Shown one piece after another: positions 9,121-18,460 of a DNA stretch of 64,000 bases. Within the stretch, counting starts at the first letter, position 1, and each line of letters begins with the position of its first letter. This DNA comes from Bacteroides sp. Its GTDB lineage: Bacteria; Bacteroidota; Bacteroidia; Bacteroidales; Bacteroidaceae. A program made the translations under genes and the position numbers. Under the pieces are notes generated by a model. The model did not search any database. It was given only the letters and a program-made list of their open reading frames with translations, and had not been told where the DNA came from. The stretch is taken from NCBI GenBank assembly GCA_015060735.1, contig SUXX01000004.1:51398-115397 (forward strand), in the 5' to 3' direction.

Positions 9121-11502
9121 ATGAAAAGATATGCCTATCTATGTGGGGTATTTCTCCTTGCATGCCTAACAGCCACGACACAAGCACAAACATTTCCCGT
9201 ACAAGGAAGAATTATCGACAAGAATACCCGACAAGGTATCTCCTTTGCCAATATTTATCTGGAAGGAAATACCCAAATAGGTACGGCAACCGACTCTATC
9301 GGAAAATTCCACCTGACCAATGCCAAGCCTGGCATTCATCGCTTCGTGGTATCATGCATTGGATACAAAAGCCATCTGACACCCGAATATCTGATTTCGG
9401 CCCGTACACCCTTCATCGAAGTGGAATTGGAAGAAGACCCACAGATGCTAAACGAAGTAACCGTGACACCCTCACCCATGCGACGCACGACGGAAAGCCC
9501 CGTGAGCCTCTTCGTTATCGGGGTTCAGGACATCGAGAAGATTCCGGGTGCCAATCGAGACATCTCACGGGTGGTACGCTCCTTTCCTGGTGTATCCTTC
9601 TCACCCGTAGGCTATCGGAACGACTTGATAGTGAGAGGCGGAGGCCCTTCGGAAAACCGCTATTTCATGGACGGCATCGAGATTCCGAACATCAACCATT
9701 TCTCCACGCAAGGAGCTTCGGGAGGACCAGTGGGCATCATCAATTCGGACTTGGTGCGTGAAATCAATTTCTATACGGGTGCCTTCCCAACCAACCGTTC
9801 GGGAGCCTTGAGTTCGGTACTCGATTTCAGCCTATATAACGGCAATCCCGAGCGTCAAGACTTCAAAGCGACCCTCGGTGCAGCTGAGGCCTCGTTCAGC
9901 GGGAGCGGGCATTTCTCGCCCCGAACCACTTATCTGTTCTCCATCCGCCAATCGTACTTGCAATTCCTTTTCAAGCTCTTGGGGATGCCTTTCCTGCCGA
10001 ACTACATCGACGGGCAATTCAAAATCAAAACTCGCCTGAACGACCATCACGAACTGATGTTCCTCGGTTTGGGAGGCATCGACCGAATGAAGCTGAACAC
10101 CGACGAGAAAGGCGATGCCACGGAGTATCTGCTGAGCTATCTGCCCGTAATCCACCAGGACACTTACACCCTGGGTGCGAGCTACAAGCACTATGCCGGA
10201 GCACACACGCAGAGCGTCTTCCTGAGCCACAATTACCTGAACAACCGTATAACGAAGTATATGAATAATGACGAATCCATCGAAGAGAACCTGATGCTCC
10301 GCCTCCGTAGCTCCGAGCAGAAGACTTCCCTCCGTTTCGAGAACCGTTCGTCCATCGGGCAATGGATATGGAAGCAAGGGGCAGAAGTGAGTTATTCGCA
10401 CTACACCAACCGTACTCGCCAACGCTTCTATGCCAACAACCAGGCTACATGGTTGGATTATGACACAAAATTGGGCATCTGGAGTTGGGGAGGTTTCGTC
10501 TCGGCCGATTACACCTCGCCTGACGGACACTTCACCTCGTCCTTTGGCATCCGTACTGATGCTTCGGATTTTGTTAACATGAGGAATATTTTTAAGCAAA
10601 TTTCTCCTCGGATTTCTGTCAATTACACCTTCAATGAACATTGGTCTTTGGCTGGGAATGCGGGTATTTATTACGAATTACCCCCCTATACCGCCCTCGG
10701 ATTCAAGGATAATAAAGGGAATTTCGTGAATCGGGAACTGAAATATCAACGGGTAGCATCGGGAAGCGTGGGTGTGAACTGGCGTCCCATGAGGCAACTC
10801 ATCTTTTCCGTGGAGGGATTCTACAAGCGATACACCGATATGCCCCTCAGTCTCATCGACCACATCCCCTTAGCTTGCAAGGGAAATGACTATGGTATCT
10901 TCGGCAACGAACCTTTGGTGTCCTCGGCACAAGGACGTGCCTATGGTGTGGAATTGCTCGCCAAATGGCAAGTGCCCGACAAAATCAATGTCAGTGCCTC
11001 GCTCACTCTCTATCAAAGCGAATATCAAAATAACGAAAAGAGTACCTATCTACCTTCGGCATGGGACAATCGCTACATCCTCAATATGAGTTGTGTATGG
11101 GATATGCCCCGACAATGGAGCATCGGTGGTAAGCTAAGCGTTATCGGAGGCTCGCCATATACCCCCTATGATTGGGAGAAATCCTCACTTGTAGAGGCAT
11201 GGAATGCACAAGGAAGACCTTATTATGATTATGACTTGTACAACACCGAACGGCTCTCAAGTTATGCCCAATTAGACATCCGCATCGATAAGAATTATTA
11301 CTTCAAGAAATGGCGATTGGGGTGGTACATCAGCCTACAAAACGTAACGGGTAGCAAACTCAAACAACAGGATGCCTTCATCAGTACAGGAACAATAGAA
11401 AACCCCACCTCTCCCCTTGCCGAACGACGATACACCATGCGAACCATTCAGCAAGAAGAAGGAAGCATCATCCCAAGCATTGGGATAACGGTAGAGTTTT
11501 AG
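9121..11502 (+). CDS. TonB-dependent receptor with carboxypeptidase-regulatory-like N-terminal domain
   Basis: VQGRIIDKNTRQGISFANIYLEG; plug VRGGGPSENRYFMDGIEIPNINHF. Confidence 0.88.
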   Translation: MKRYAYLCGVFLLACLTATTQAQTFPVQGRIIDKNTRQGISFANIYLEGNTQIGTATDSIGKFHLTNAKPGIHRFVVSCIGYKSHLTPEYLISARTPFIEVELEEDPQMLNEVTVTPSPMRRTTESPVSLFVIGVQDIEKIPGANRDISRVVRSFPGVSFSPVGYRNDLIVRGGGPSENRYFMDGIEIPNINHFSTQGASGGPVGIINSDLVREINFYTGAFPTNRSGALSSVLDFSLYNGNPERQDFKATLGAAEASFSGSGHFSPRTTYLFSIRQSYLQFLFKLLGMPFLPNYIDGQFKIKTRLNDHHELMFLGLGGIDRMKLNTDEKGDATEYLLSYLPVIHQDTYTLGASYKHYAGAHTQSVFLSHNYLNNRITKYMNNDESIEENLMLRLRSSEQKTSLRFENRSSIGQWIWKQGAEVSYSHYTNRTRQRFYANNQATWLDYDTKLGIWSWGGFVSADYTSPDGHFTSSFGIRTDASDFVNMRNIFKQISPRISVNYTFNEHWSLAGNAGIYYELPPYTALGFKDNKGNFVNRELKYQRVASGSVGVNWRPMRQLIFSVEGFYKRYTDMPLSLIDHIPLACKGNDYGIFGNEPLVSSAQGRAYGVELLAKWQVPDKINVSASLTLYQSEYQNNEKSTYLPSAWDNRYILNMSCVWDMPRQWSIGGKLSVIGGSPYTPYDWEKSSLVEAWNAQGRPYYDYDLYNTERLSSYAQLDIRIDKNYYFKKWRLGWYISLQNVTGSKLKQQDAFISTGTIENPTSPLAERRYTMRTIQQEEGSIIPSIGITVEF

Positions 11503-12800
11503 ACTTTCATCAGATACGCCTTGAACGAAGCAAAATCCTTCGACATCGGGAGGCTTTGCTTAGTCCCCTTCATGAACGCTTGCAACTTGGCGGGGATTTC
11601 CACTTGCTCGCCAATAATGCCTTCTACCGTTTCAAGGAACTTGGCCGGATGGGCGGTTTCAAGGAACACCCCTACCTCACCATCTTGTAAGCCTTCTTCG
11701 AGGGCACGATAGCCACATGCTCCATGAGGGTCGAGCAAATAACCGGTTTCCTGGTAAGCCTTCTTTACGGTCTCACGGATTTGTTCATCCGTATAAGTGG
11801 CACCGGAGATTTCCTTCGCAATTGCTTTGTGGCTATTTTCGTAAAGAGCCAAAACACGGGCAAAATTACTCGGGTCGCCTACGTCCATGGCATTGGCAAT
11901 GGTGGCTTTGGAAGGACATGGGTTGTATTGAGCGGTTTGTAAATATTGATAGAAAATATCATTGGCATTGTTGGAGGCAATGAATCGCTTCACGGGCAAT
12001 CCCATTCGCTTACCAAAGAGACCTGCGGTGATGTTTCCGAAGTTTCCGCTCGGCACACATACCACCAAGTTATCGGCCTTACCCACTTTCTTCAACTGAG
12101 CATAGGCATAAAAATAATAGAATGCTTGAGGCAAGAAACGAGCCACGTTGATGGAATTGGCCGAAGTGAGCTTCATGTGAGCATTGAGTTCCGCATCCAT
12201 GAATGCATTCTTCACCAATGCCTGACAATCATCGAATGTTCCATCCACTTCGAGGGCGGTGATGTTTTGTCCAAGGGTTGTGAATTGTTTTTCTTGAATC
12301 TCGCTCACCTTACCCTTCGGATAAAGCACATAGACATGAATACCTTCCACACCAAGGAAACCATTGGCCACGGCACTACCCGTATCTCCCGAAGTAGCCA
12401 CCAATACATTCACTTGCTTCTGTCCCTCCTTGCGGATGAAATAGCCCAAGAGACGAGCCATAAAGCGTCCACCCACATCCTTGAACGCCAAGGTAGGGCC
12501 ATGGAAGAGTTCGAGGGAATAGATGTTTTCCTTCACCTTCACGGCAGGTACATCGAAGCTCAAGGTGTCATACACAATTTCTTTCAGCACATCGGCCGGC
12601 ACGTCCTCGCCAAAGAAAGCATCCGCCACTTGATAGGCGATTTCTTGGAAAGACAAGTTCTCGATGTTATCGTAGAACAACGATGGAAGTGGCTTGATGA
12701 CTTCCGGCATATATAAGCCTTTATCGGATGCCAACCCCTTTACTACGGCTTCTTGCAAGGAAGCTTCGGGGGCTTGGTGGTTGGTGCTATAATATTTCAT
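11499..12800 (-). CDS. thrC: Threonine synthase
   Basis: MKYYSTNHQAPEASLQEAVVKGLASDKGLYMPE; FHGPTLAFKDVGGRFMA PLP motif. Confidence 0.93.
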   Translation of the reverse strand: MKYYSTNHQAPEASLQEAVVKGLASDKGLYMPEVIKPLPSLFYDNIENLSFQEIAYQVADAFFGEDVPADVLKEIVYDTLSFDVPAVKVKENIYSLELFHGPTLAFKDVGGRFMARLLGYFIRKEGQKQVNVLVATSGDTGSAVANGFLGVEGIHVYVLYPKGKVSEIQEKQFTTLGQNITALEVDGTFDDCQALVKNAFMDAELNAHMKLTSANSINVARFLPQAFYYFYAYAQLKKVGKADNLVVCVPSGNFGNITAGLFGKRMGLPVKRFIASNNANDIFYQYLQTAQYNPCPSKATIANAMDVGDPSNFARVLALYENSHKAIAKEISGATYTDEQIRETVKKAYQETGYLLDPHGACGYRALEEGLQDGEVGVFLETAHPAKFLETVEGIIGEQVEIPAKLQAFMKGTKQSLPMSKDFASFKAYLMKV

Positions 12801-12818
12801 TACTTGATTATTTTAGTG

Positions 12819-12893
12819 CACCACGGATTACACAGATTACCACAGAATAAAAATTTGATTATTTATCTGTGCAAATCTGTGTAATCTGTGGTG
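12819..12893. repeat. Palindromic CACCACRGATTACACAGATT repeat, solo copy A
   Basis: Left arm caccacggattacacagattaccacaga; right arm is near-exact reverse complement. Confidence 0.85.
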
Positions 12894-14100
12894 AATTAAT
12901 AAACTCATTCATAAACTCATTTTCTTTCATCACGCCATAAATACCTTCCTTGCAAGCTATCTCATCGAACGTCTGTACACCGTCCGGCTCGATACCCGGA
13001 TAATAAATCAGGAAAGGAACCGGCTCGGCGGTATGGGTGCGAAGCTCGCAAGGTGTAGGATGGTCAGGAAGCACGGCAATCGACACGGGTTCTTCCCAAT
13101 CCTTAACCGCTTCATAAATCGGGCCAACGACACACTTATCAAGGTTCTCTATCGTGAGTTGCTTCAACTCGAAGTTACCTTCATGTCCGGCCTCATCGCT
13201 CGCCTCGATATGGAGGTAAACCAAGTCGTCCGTCTTCAAGGCTTCGAGAGCGGCATTTACCTTGTTTTCATAATTCGTATCATAAAGCCCTGTCGCTCCT
13301 ACTACGTAGATTCTTCGAAGACCAGCATACACCCCGATGCCATTAATCAAGTCGACGGCAGAGATGACCGAACCTTTCTTAATGCTTGGATACATCGTCG
13401 AAAGAGACTCCATCTGTGGACGATAGCCCGGGCTCCAAGGCCAGATGCTATTGGCAGGGTCCTTGCCTTCAGCCATCCGTTTCAGATTCAAAGGATGATT
13501 CTTCAGAAGCTCTTGCGATTTCAGAATCAAATCATTGATTAAATCAGCGGTTTCTTGTGCCTCGGGCACTTTGGCCTTCACCATCAATGGGCGGAAAGGA
13601 TGCAAGGGTACATCATGAGGAGGAGTACAATCTATCTGCTTGTTTCCTCCCTTAATAATCAACAGATGGCGATATTGCACACCTGTATAGAATTGCACCC
13701 GTTCATTGCCCAAATGCTCTTGCAAGTATTTTACCAAGACATCGGCATCCTCGGTCGAGATATGACCAGCTGAATGATTCTTCAAGATGTCTCCTTCGAC
13801 ACAAACAATGTTGCATCGCATTGCCATATCACCGGGTTGAAGTTCCACGCCGATACTGGCTGCTTCTAATGGACCACGACCTTCATAAACCTTCGGGAGG
13901 TCATACCCCATCACGGACATATTGGCTACCTCGCTTCCCGGATGAAAGCCATCGGCCACGGTGATAAGTTTCCCCGTCCTACCCTTGCTTGCCAACATAT
14001 CCATATACGGAGTATGCGAGTGTTGCAACAGGGTCTGATTACCCAAGGAGGCGGATGGCCAATCGGCCATGCCATCTCCTAAGATGATGATATGTTTCAT
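12859..14100 (-). CDS. Cofactor-independent phosphoglycerate mutase-like protein (COG3635), probable alternative homoserine kinase
   Basis: MKHIIILGDGMADWPS...; located between thrA and thrC; no thrB in the operon. Confidence 0.8.
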   Translation of the reverse strand: MKHIIILGDGMADWPSASLGNQTLLQHSHTPYMDMLASKGRTGKLITVADGFHPGSEVANMSVMGYDLPKVYEGRGPLEAASIGVELQPGDMAMRCNIVCVEGDILKNHSAGHISTEDADVLVKYLQEHLGNERVQFYTGVQYRHLLIIKGGNKQIDCTPPHDVPLHPFRPLMVKAKVPEAQETADLINDLILKSQELLKNHPLNLKRMAEGKDPANSIWPWSPGYRPQMESLSTMYPSIKKGSVISAVDLINGIGVYAGLRRIYVVGATGLYDTNYENKVNAALEALKTDDLVYLHIEASDEAGHEGNFELKQLTIENLDKCVVGPIYEAVKDWEEPVSIAVLPDHPTPCELRTHTAEPVPFLIYYPGIEPDGVQTFDEIACKEGIYGVMKENEFMNEFINSPQITQICTDK

Positions 14101-14104
14101 AAGC

Positions 14105-16552
14105 TTAAATATTCGCCACACTAATGATGTCGGCAAAGACACCGGCCGCGGTCACACTTGCACCGGCACCATATCCCTGAATCATCATCGGATATTCATT
14201 GTAGCGTTCGGTGGTGAGGAGTACGATATTGTTGCTTCCTTCCAAGCCATAGAACGGATGGCTTCGACTTACTTCTTGCAACGATACACTTCCCTTTCCG
14301 TTTTCGAGTTTGGCCACAAACTTCCAATGTTTGTTTTCAGCTTCCAACTTCTGACGACGGGCTTCGAAATCGGCATCGAGCGAAGGAATATTCTTCCAGA
14401 AGTCTTCCAATGAACCTTCGAAGAATTCATCGGGCACAAAGAGATGTTTTTCTACATCTTCCTGTTCAAGTTTGTAACCGGCCTCACGAGCCAAAATTAC
14501 TAGCTTGCGAATCACATCCTTGCCACTCAAGTCGATACGTGGGTCGGGCTCGGAATAGCCTTGTTCCTTCGCCATACGGATGGTTTCACTGAATGGCACA
14601 TCGGCACTTATCTTATTGAAAATGAAGTTCAAAGTTCCACTTACTACGGCTTCAATCTTCAGAATCTTGTCACCACTAGCCAACAAATCGTTGATAGTCT
14701 TAATAATCGGGAGACCGGCACCTACATTGGTTTCGAACAAGAACTTCACACCACGATTACGGGCTATCTGCTTAAGTTCGCTATAGTTAGCATACGAGGA
14801 TGAAGCCGCAATCTTATTAGCTGCTACTACGGACACGTTATTATTCAACAAATCTTTATAGAGCGATGCTACATCAGCATTGGCCGTACAATCCACAAAC
14901 ACGGAGTTGAAGATATTCATGCCAATGATTTCGTCGCGGATAATCTGAGGACTGGAGGCGGTTCCTTTTTCATCGAGCAAGGCACGATAGTTGGACAAGT
15001 CCAAGCCTTCGCGATCGAACAAGGCCTGATGTCCGTTAGCAATACCTACTACATTCAACTTCAAACCACGTTCTTGCATTAATTTTTCTTGTTGACCGGC
15101 CAATTGCTTCAAAAGGCTATCGCCTACTGTACCCGTACCACAAATGAAGAGGTTGAGCACTTGGTATTCGGACAAGAAGAATGAATCATGGATGACGTTC
15201 AATGACTTACGCAACGATTTTTCTTCCACCACGAACGAAATATTGGTTTCCGATGCACCCTGGGCACATGCGATTACACTGATACCGTTCCGCCCCAGTG
15301 TGCCGAACAACTTTCCGGCAATACCTGGCGTATGCTTCATATTCTCGCCCACAATTGCAATAGTCGCCAAGTTCTTTTCGGCAGATACTGGGCTGATTTC
15401 ACCCATCTGGATTTCCTTTGCAAATTCTTCATTCAGCACTTCGCAAGCCAACTCGGCATCCTGATTACGCACACCGATGGAGGTACTGTTTTCTGAAGAT
15501 GCCTGCGACACCATGAACACACTGATGCCATTCTTTGCCAATGCCTTGAAGATGCGATAGTTCACCCCGATGACACCCACCATACCAAGACCGGTCACGG
15601 TAATCAAGCTTGTATCGTTAATGGACGAGATACCTTTAATGGCCTTCAATTTGGAATGTTCTATTTCCTGACGGATAACGGTGCCCTTTGCATCGGGATT
15701 GAAGGTGTTCTTGATGACAATAGGGATATTGTTGTGACAAGCCGGGTAAATGGTTGGCGGATAAACCACCTTTGCACCAAAGTTACAAAGTTCCATGGCT
15801 TCGACATAACTCAACTCATTGATAGCGTACGCATTACTGATAACACGAGGGTCGGCGGTCATGAAGCCATCCACATCTGTCCAAATTTCCAACACTTCTG
15901 CTTGGAGAGCAGCCGCAATGATGGAGGCGGTATAATCCGAGCCACCTCGACCAAGGTTAGTAATTTCACCACTATGCTTATCGCTCGAAATGAAGCCCGG
16001 CACGAGAGCCACCTTCGGAAGTTGCTGGAAGGTTTCCTTAATCAACCGGTTGGTTAAATCCGAATCAAGAATATGCTTGGAATGTTTCTTCTCTGTCTTG
16101 ATGAACATACGCGAATCATACCATACGGCTCCCTCGATAAGTGTTGCCACGATGATGGACGAAAGTCGTTCGCCATAGCTTACGATGGTAGCCGATGTCT
16201 TTGGAGAAAGGTCGCGAATCAAATAGATACCTTGGAAGATGTCTTTCAATTCATTCAAAAGTTCATTCACCTGATCAAGCAGCATGCTTCGTGCTTCTCC
16301 GGCTGGGATAACGGTATATACCATTTCGATGTGACGATTCAGTATGTCACGATATTCTTTTTCATAAGCCGGATTGCCATCTGCGGCCATCTGTGAAGTG
16401 CTAATCAATTTATCTGTAATTCCACTCAAGGCCGATACCACTACAATTACCGGCTCTTCGATGGCCTCTACAATCTTCTTTACACTTAAAATGCTGTTCA
16501 CGGAGCCTACCGAGCTTCCACCGAATTTCAATACTTTCATGCGTTCGTTCAT
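14105..16552 (-). CDS. thrA: Bifunctional aspartokinase / homoserine dehydrogenase
   Basis: MKVLKFGGSSVGSVNSI; ACT domains; HSDH AANKIAASSSYANYSEL, GLPIIKTINDLLASGDKI. Confidence 0.95.
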   Translation of the reverse strand: MNERMKVLKFGGSSVGSVNSILSVKKIVEAIEEPVIVVVSALSGITDKLISTSQMAADGNPAYEKEYRDILNRHIEMVYTVIPAGEARSMLLDQVNELLNELKDIFQGIYLIRDLSPKTSATIVSYGERLSSIIVATLIEGAVWYDSRMFIKTEKKHSKHILDSDLTNRLIKETFQQLPKVALVPGFISSDKHSGEITNLGRGGSDYTASIIAAALQAEVLEIWTDVDGFMTADPRVISNAYAINELSYVEAMELCNFGAKVVYPPTIYPACHNNIPIVIKNTFNPDAKGTVIRQEIEHSKLKAIKGISSINDTSLITVTGLGMVGVIGVNYRIFKALAKNGISVFMVSQASSENSTSIGVRNQDAELACEVLNEEFAKEIQMGEISPVSAEKNLATIAIVGENMKHTPGIAGKLFGTLGRNGISVIACAQGASETNISFVVEEKSLRKSLNVIHDSFFLSEYQVLNLFICGTGTVGDSLLKQLAGQQEKLMQERGLKLNVVGIANGHQALFDREGLDLSNYRALLDEKGTASSPQIIRDEIIGMNIFNSVFVDCTANADVASLYKDLLNNNVSVVAANKIAASSSYANYSELKQIARNRGVKFLFETNVGAGLPIIKTINDLLASGDKILKIEAVVSGTLNFIFNKISADVPFSETIRMAKEQGYSEPDPRIDLSGKDVIRKLVILAREAGYKLEQEDVEKHLFVPDEFFEGSLEDFWKNIPSLDADFEARRQKLEAENKHWKFVAKLENGKGSVSLQEVSRSHPFYGLEGSNNIVLLTTERYNEYPMMIQGYGAGASVTAAGVFADIISVANI

Positions 16553-16560
16553 TTATATTA

Positions 16561-16638
16561 GTGTCATCCTGAACGAAGTGAAGGATCTGATGACGTCCAC
16601 GTAAATGTATACAGATTCTTCGTTTCACTCAGAATGAC
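16561..16638. repeat. ~79-bp palindromic REP-like repeat, copy 2, in thr operon leader
   Basis: gtgtcatcctgaacgaagtgaaggatctg ... cagattcttcgtttcactcagaatgac. Confidence 0.85.
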
Positions 16639-16726
16639 AAATCCTGAGATTCTTAAAATAAAAAAAATGATTAATTGGTGCTTACATCCATAAGCGTGTA
16701 TCACGTAGAAACACATATATACTATC

Positions 16727-16813
16727 CTAACCCCGAGGGGTCATCATCATGGTGGATGTGGTCATGGTCCACATTCGCATTCGCATGGAAAGAGTGGTAT
16801 ATGAATAGTACAT
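16727..16813 (-). CDS. Putative thr operon leader peptide, 28 aa: MYYSYTTLSMRMRMWTMTTSTMMMTPRG
   Basis: ATG at 16813 to TAG at 16727 on minus strand; 7 Thr and 8 Met codons; between a TATATTTG promoter and thrA. Confidence 0.8.
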   Translation of the reverse strand: MYYSYTTLSMRMRMWTMTTSTMMMTPRG

Positions 16814-16856
16814 TGTCATCTGTTAATAATTATCCGTCTTTTCGAATTCAACTTCG

Positions 16857-16864
16857 CAAATATA
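16857..16864 (-). promoter_or_regulatory. Candidate thr operon -7 box TATATTTG (minus strand)
   Basis: caaatata on + strand; ~44 nt upstream of leader ATG. Confidence 0.6.
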
Positions 16865-17083
16865 AGAAGTATTTCGAACATTCTATCACTTTTCTCCTTT
16901 TTTTTATGATAAAACATCAAAACCCCTCCATTTTCGTCTTCCCTCATCTCCACATACGCGAAGGCATATTTTAAAAATGCAAAGACGTTTTGCCTAAAAC
17001 GCAAGGACGTTTTCAGATAAAGAATCTGATTATTTCTAAAACTTTCCTTACCTTTGTGGGTTCAAAACTATACATTATTCATA

Positions 17084-18454
17084 ATGGCCAAAGAAAAGAC
17101 CCTATATGTATGCACCCATTGCGGACAAGACTCGCCCAAATGGGTGGGTAAATGTCCGTCGTGTGGACAATGGAACACGTATGTGGAGCAAGTGGTACGG
17201 AAGGAATCGCCCGTAGCCCGTCACGGAGCCTCCATCCTGGAGCCGACCAAGAGTCAACCCTTGACCCTGAGCGACATCCACGGAGTCGAAGAGCCACGCA
17301 TCCATATGCACGACGAGGAACTGAATCGTGTCCTTGGGGGAGGTCTCGTGCCGGGAAGTCTTGTCTTGTTGGGAGGTGAACCGGGTATCGGAAAATCCAC
17401 CCTCATCCTCCAGACGGTCTTGAAACTCAACGACAAGAAAGTACTCTACGTGTCGGGCGAAGAAAGTGCCCGCCAACTGAAGCTCAGGGCCGATCGCATT
17501 TCAAACGAAACATCCAATTGTTTAATCGTATGCGAGACGTCGTTGGAGCAAATCTACGTCCACATCAAGAATACTCGTCCCGATTTGGTCATCATCGACT
17601 CCATCCAAACCATCTTCACCGAGAACATCGACTCGTCGCCGGGAAGCTTGGTGCAAGTACGTGAATGTTCGGCCTCCATCCTAAAGTTTGCCAAGGAGAG
17701 CAACACACCGGTCATCCTCATCGGTCATATTAATAAGGAAGGAAGCATTGCAGGTCCCAAGGTGTTGGAGCACATCGTAGATACCGTCCTCCAATTCGAA
17801 GGCGACCAGCACTACATGTACCGCATCCTACGAAGTATCAAGAACCGATTCGGAAGCACCGCCGAACTGGGCATTTACGAGATGCGTCAAAACGGTCTCC
17901 GACAAGTGAGCAACCCTTCCGAACTCCTCCTCACCGACGAGCACGAAGGCATGAGTGGCGTAGCCATTGCCTCAGCCATCGAGGGAGTACGCCCGTTCTT
18001 GATCGAGACGCAAGCCTTGGTCAGTTCGGCGGTATATGGCAATCCGCAACGCTCGGCCACGGGCTTCGACCTCCGACGAATGAACATGCTCCTGGCCGTA
18101 CTCGAAAAGCGTGTGGGCTTCAAGCTGGCACAAAAAGATGTCTATCTGAACATCGCCGGTGGCTTAAAGGTAAACGACCCCGCCATCGACCTTTCCATCA
18201 TCAGTGCCATCCTTTCGAGCAACATGGATGTGGCTATTGACCGAGACATCTGCATGGCCGGGGAAGTAGGCCTCAGTGGCGAAATCCGCCCCGTGAACCG
18301 CATCGAGCAACGCATCAGCGAAGCGGAGAAACTCGGTTTCAAACGCATCCTGATTCCGAAGCATAACCTCCAAGGACTCGATACGAAGAAAATGAAAATA
18401 GAAATCATCCCCGTGCGAAAAGTGGAAGAAGCCTTCCGTGCTTTGTTCGGATGA
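17084..18454 (+). CDS. radA: DNA repair protein RadA/Sms
   Basis: C4 zinc finger YVCTHCGQDSPKWVGKCPSCGQWNTY; Walker A GGEPGIGKST; KNRFGS. Confidence 0.96.
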   Translation: MAKEKTLYVCTHCGQDSPKWVGKCPSCGQWNTYVEQVVRKESPVARHGASILEPTKSQPLTLSDIHGVEEPRIHMHDEELNRVLGGGLVPGSLVLLGGEPGIGKSTLILQTVLKLNDKKVLYVSGEESARQLKLRADRISNETSNCLIVCETSLEQIYVHIKNTRPDLVIIDSIQTIFTENIDSSPGSLVQVRECSASILKFAKESNTPVILIGHINKEGSIAGPKVLEHIVDTVLQFEGDQHYMYRILRSIKNRFGSTAELGIYEMRQNGLRQVSNPSELLLTDEHEGMSGVAIASAIEGVRPFLIETQALVSSAVYGNPQRSATGFDLRRMNMLLAVLEKRVGFKLAQKDVYLNIAGGLKVNDPAIDLSIISAILSSNMDVAIDRDICMAGEVGLSGEIRPVNRIEQRISEAEKLGFKRILIPKHNLQGLDTKKMKIEIIPVRKVEEAFRALFG

Positions 18455-18460
18455 TTTTTT

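Noticed and set aside
16675-16974. 99-aa plus-strand ORF in the thrA-radA gap (ORF track)
   Set aside because: Wrong strand; the coherent signal here is the minus-strand Thr/Met leader peptide.
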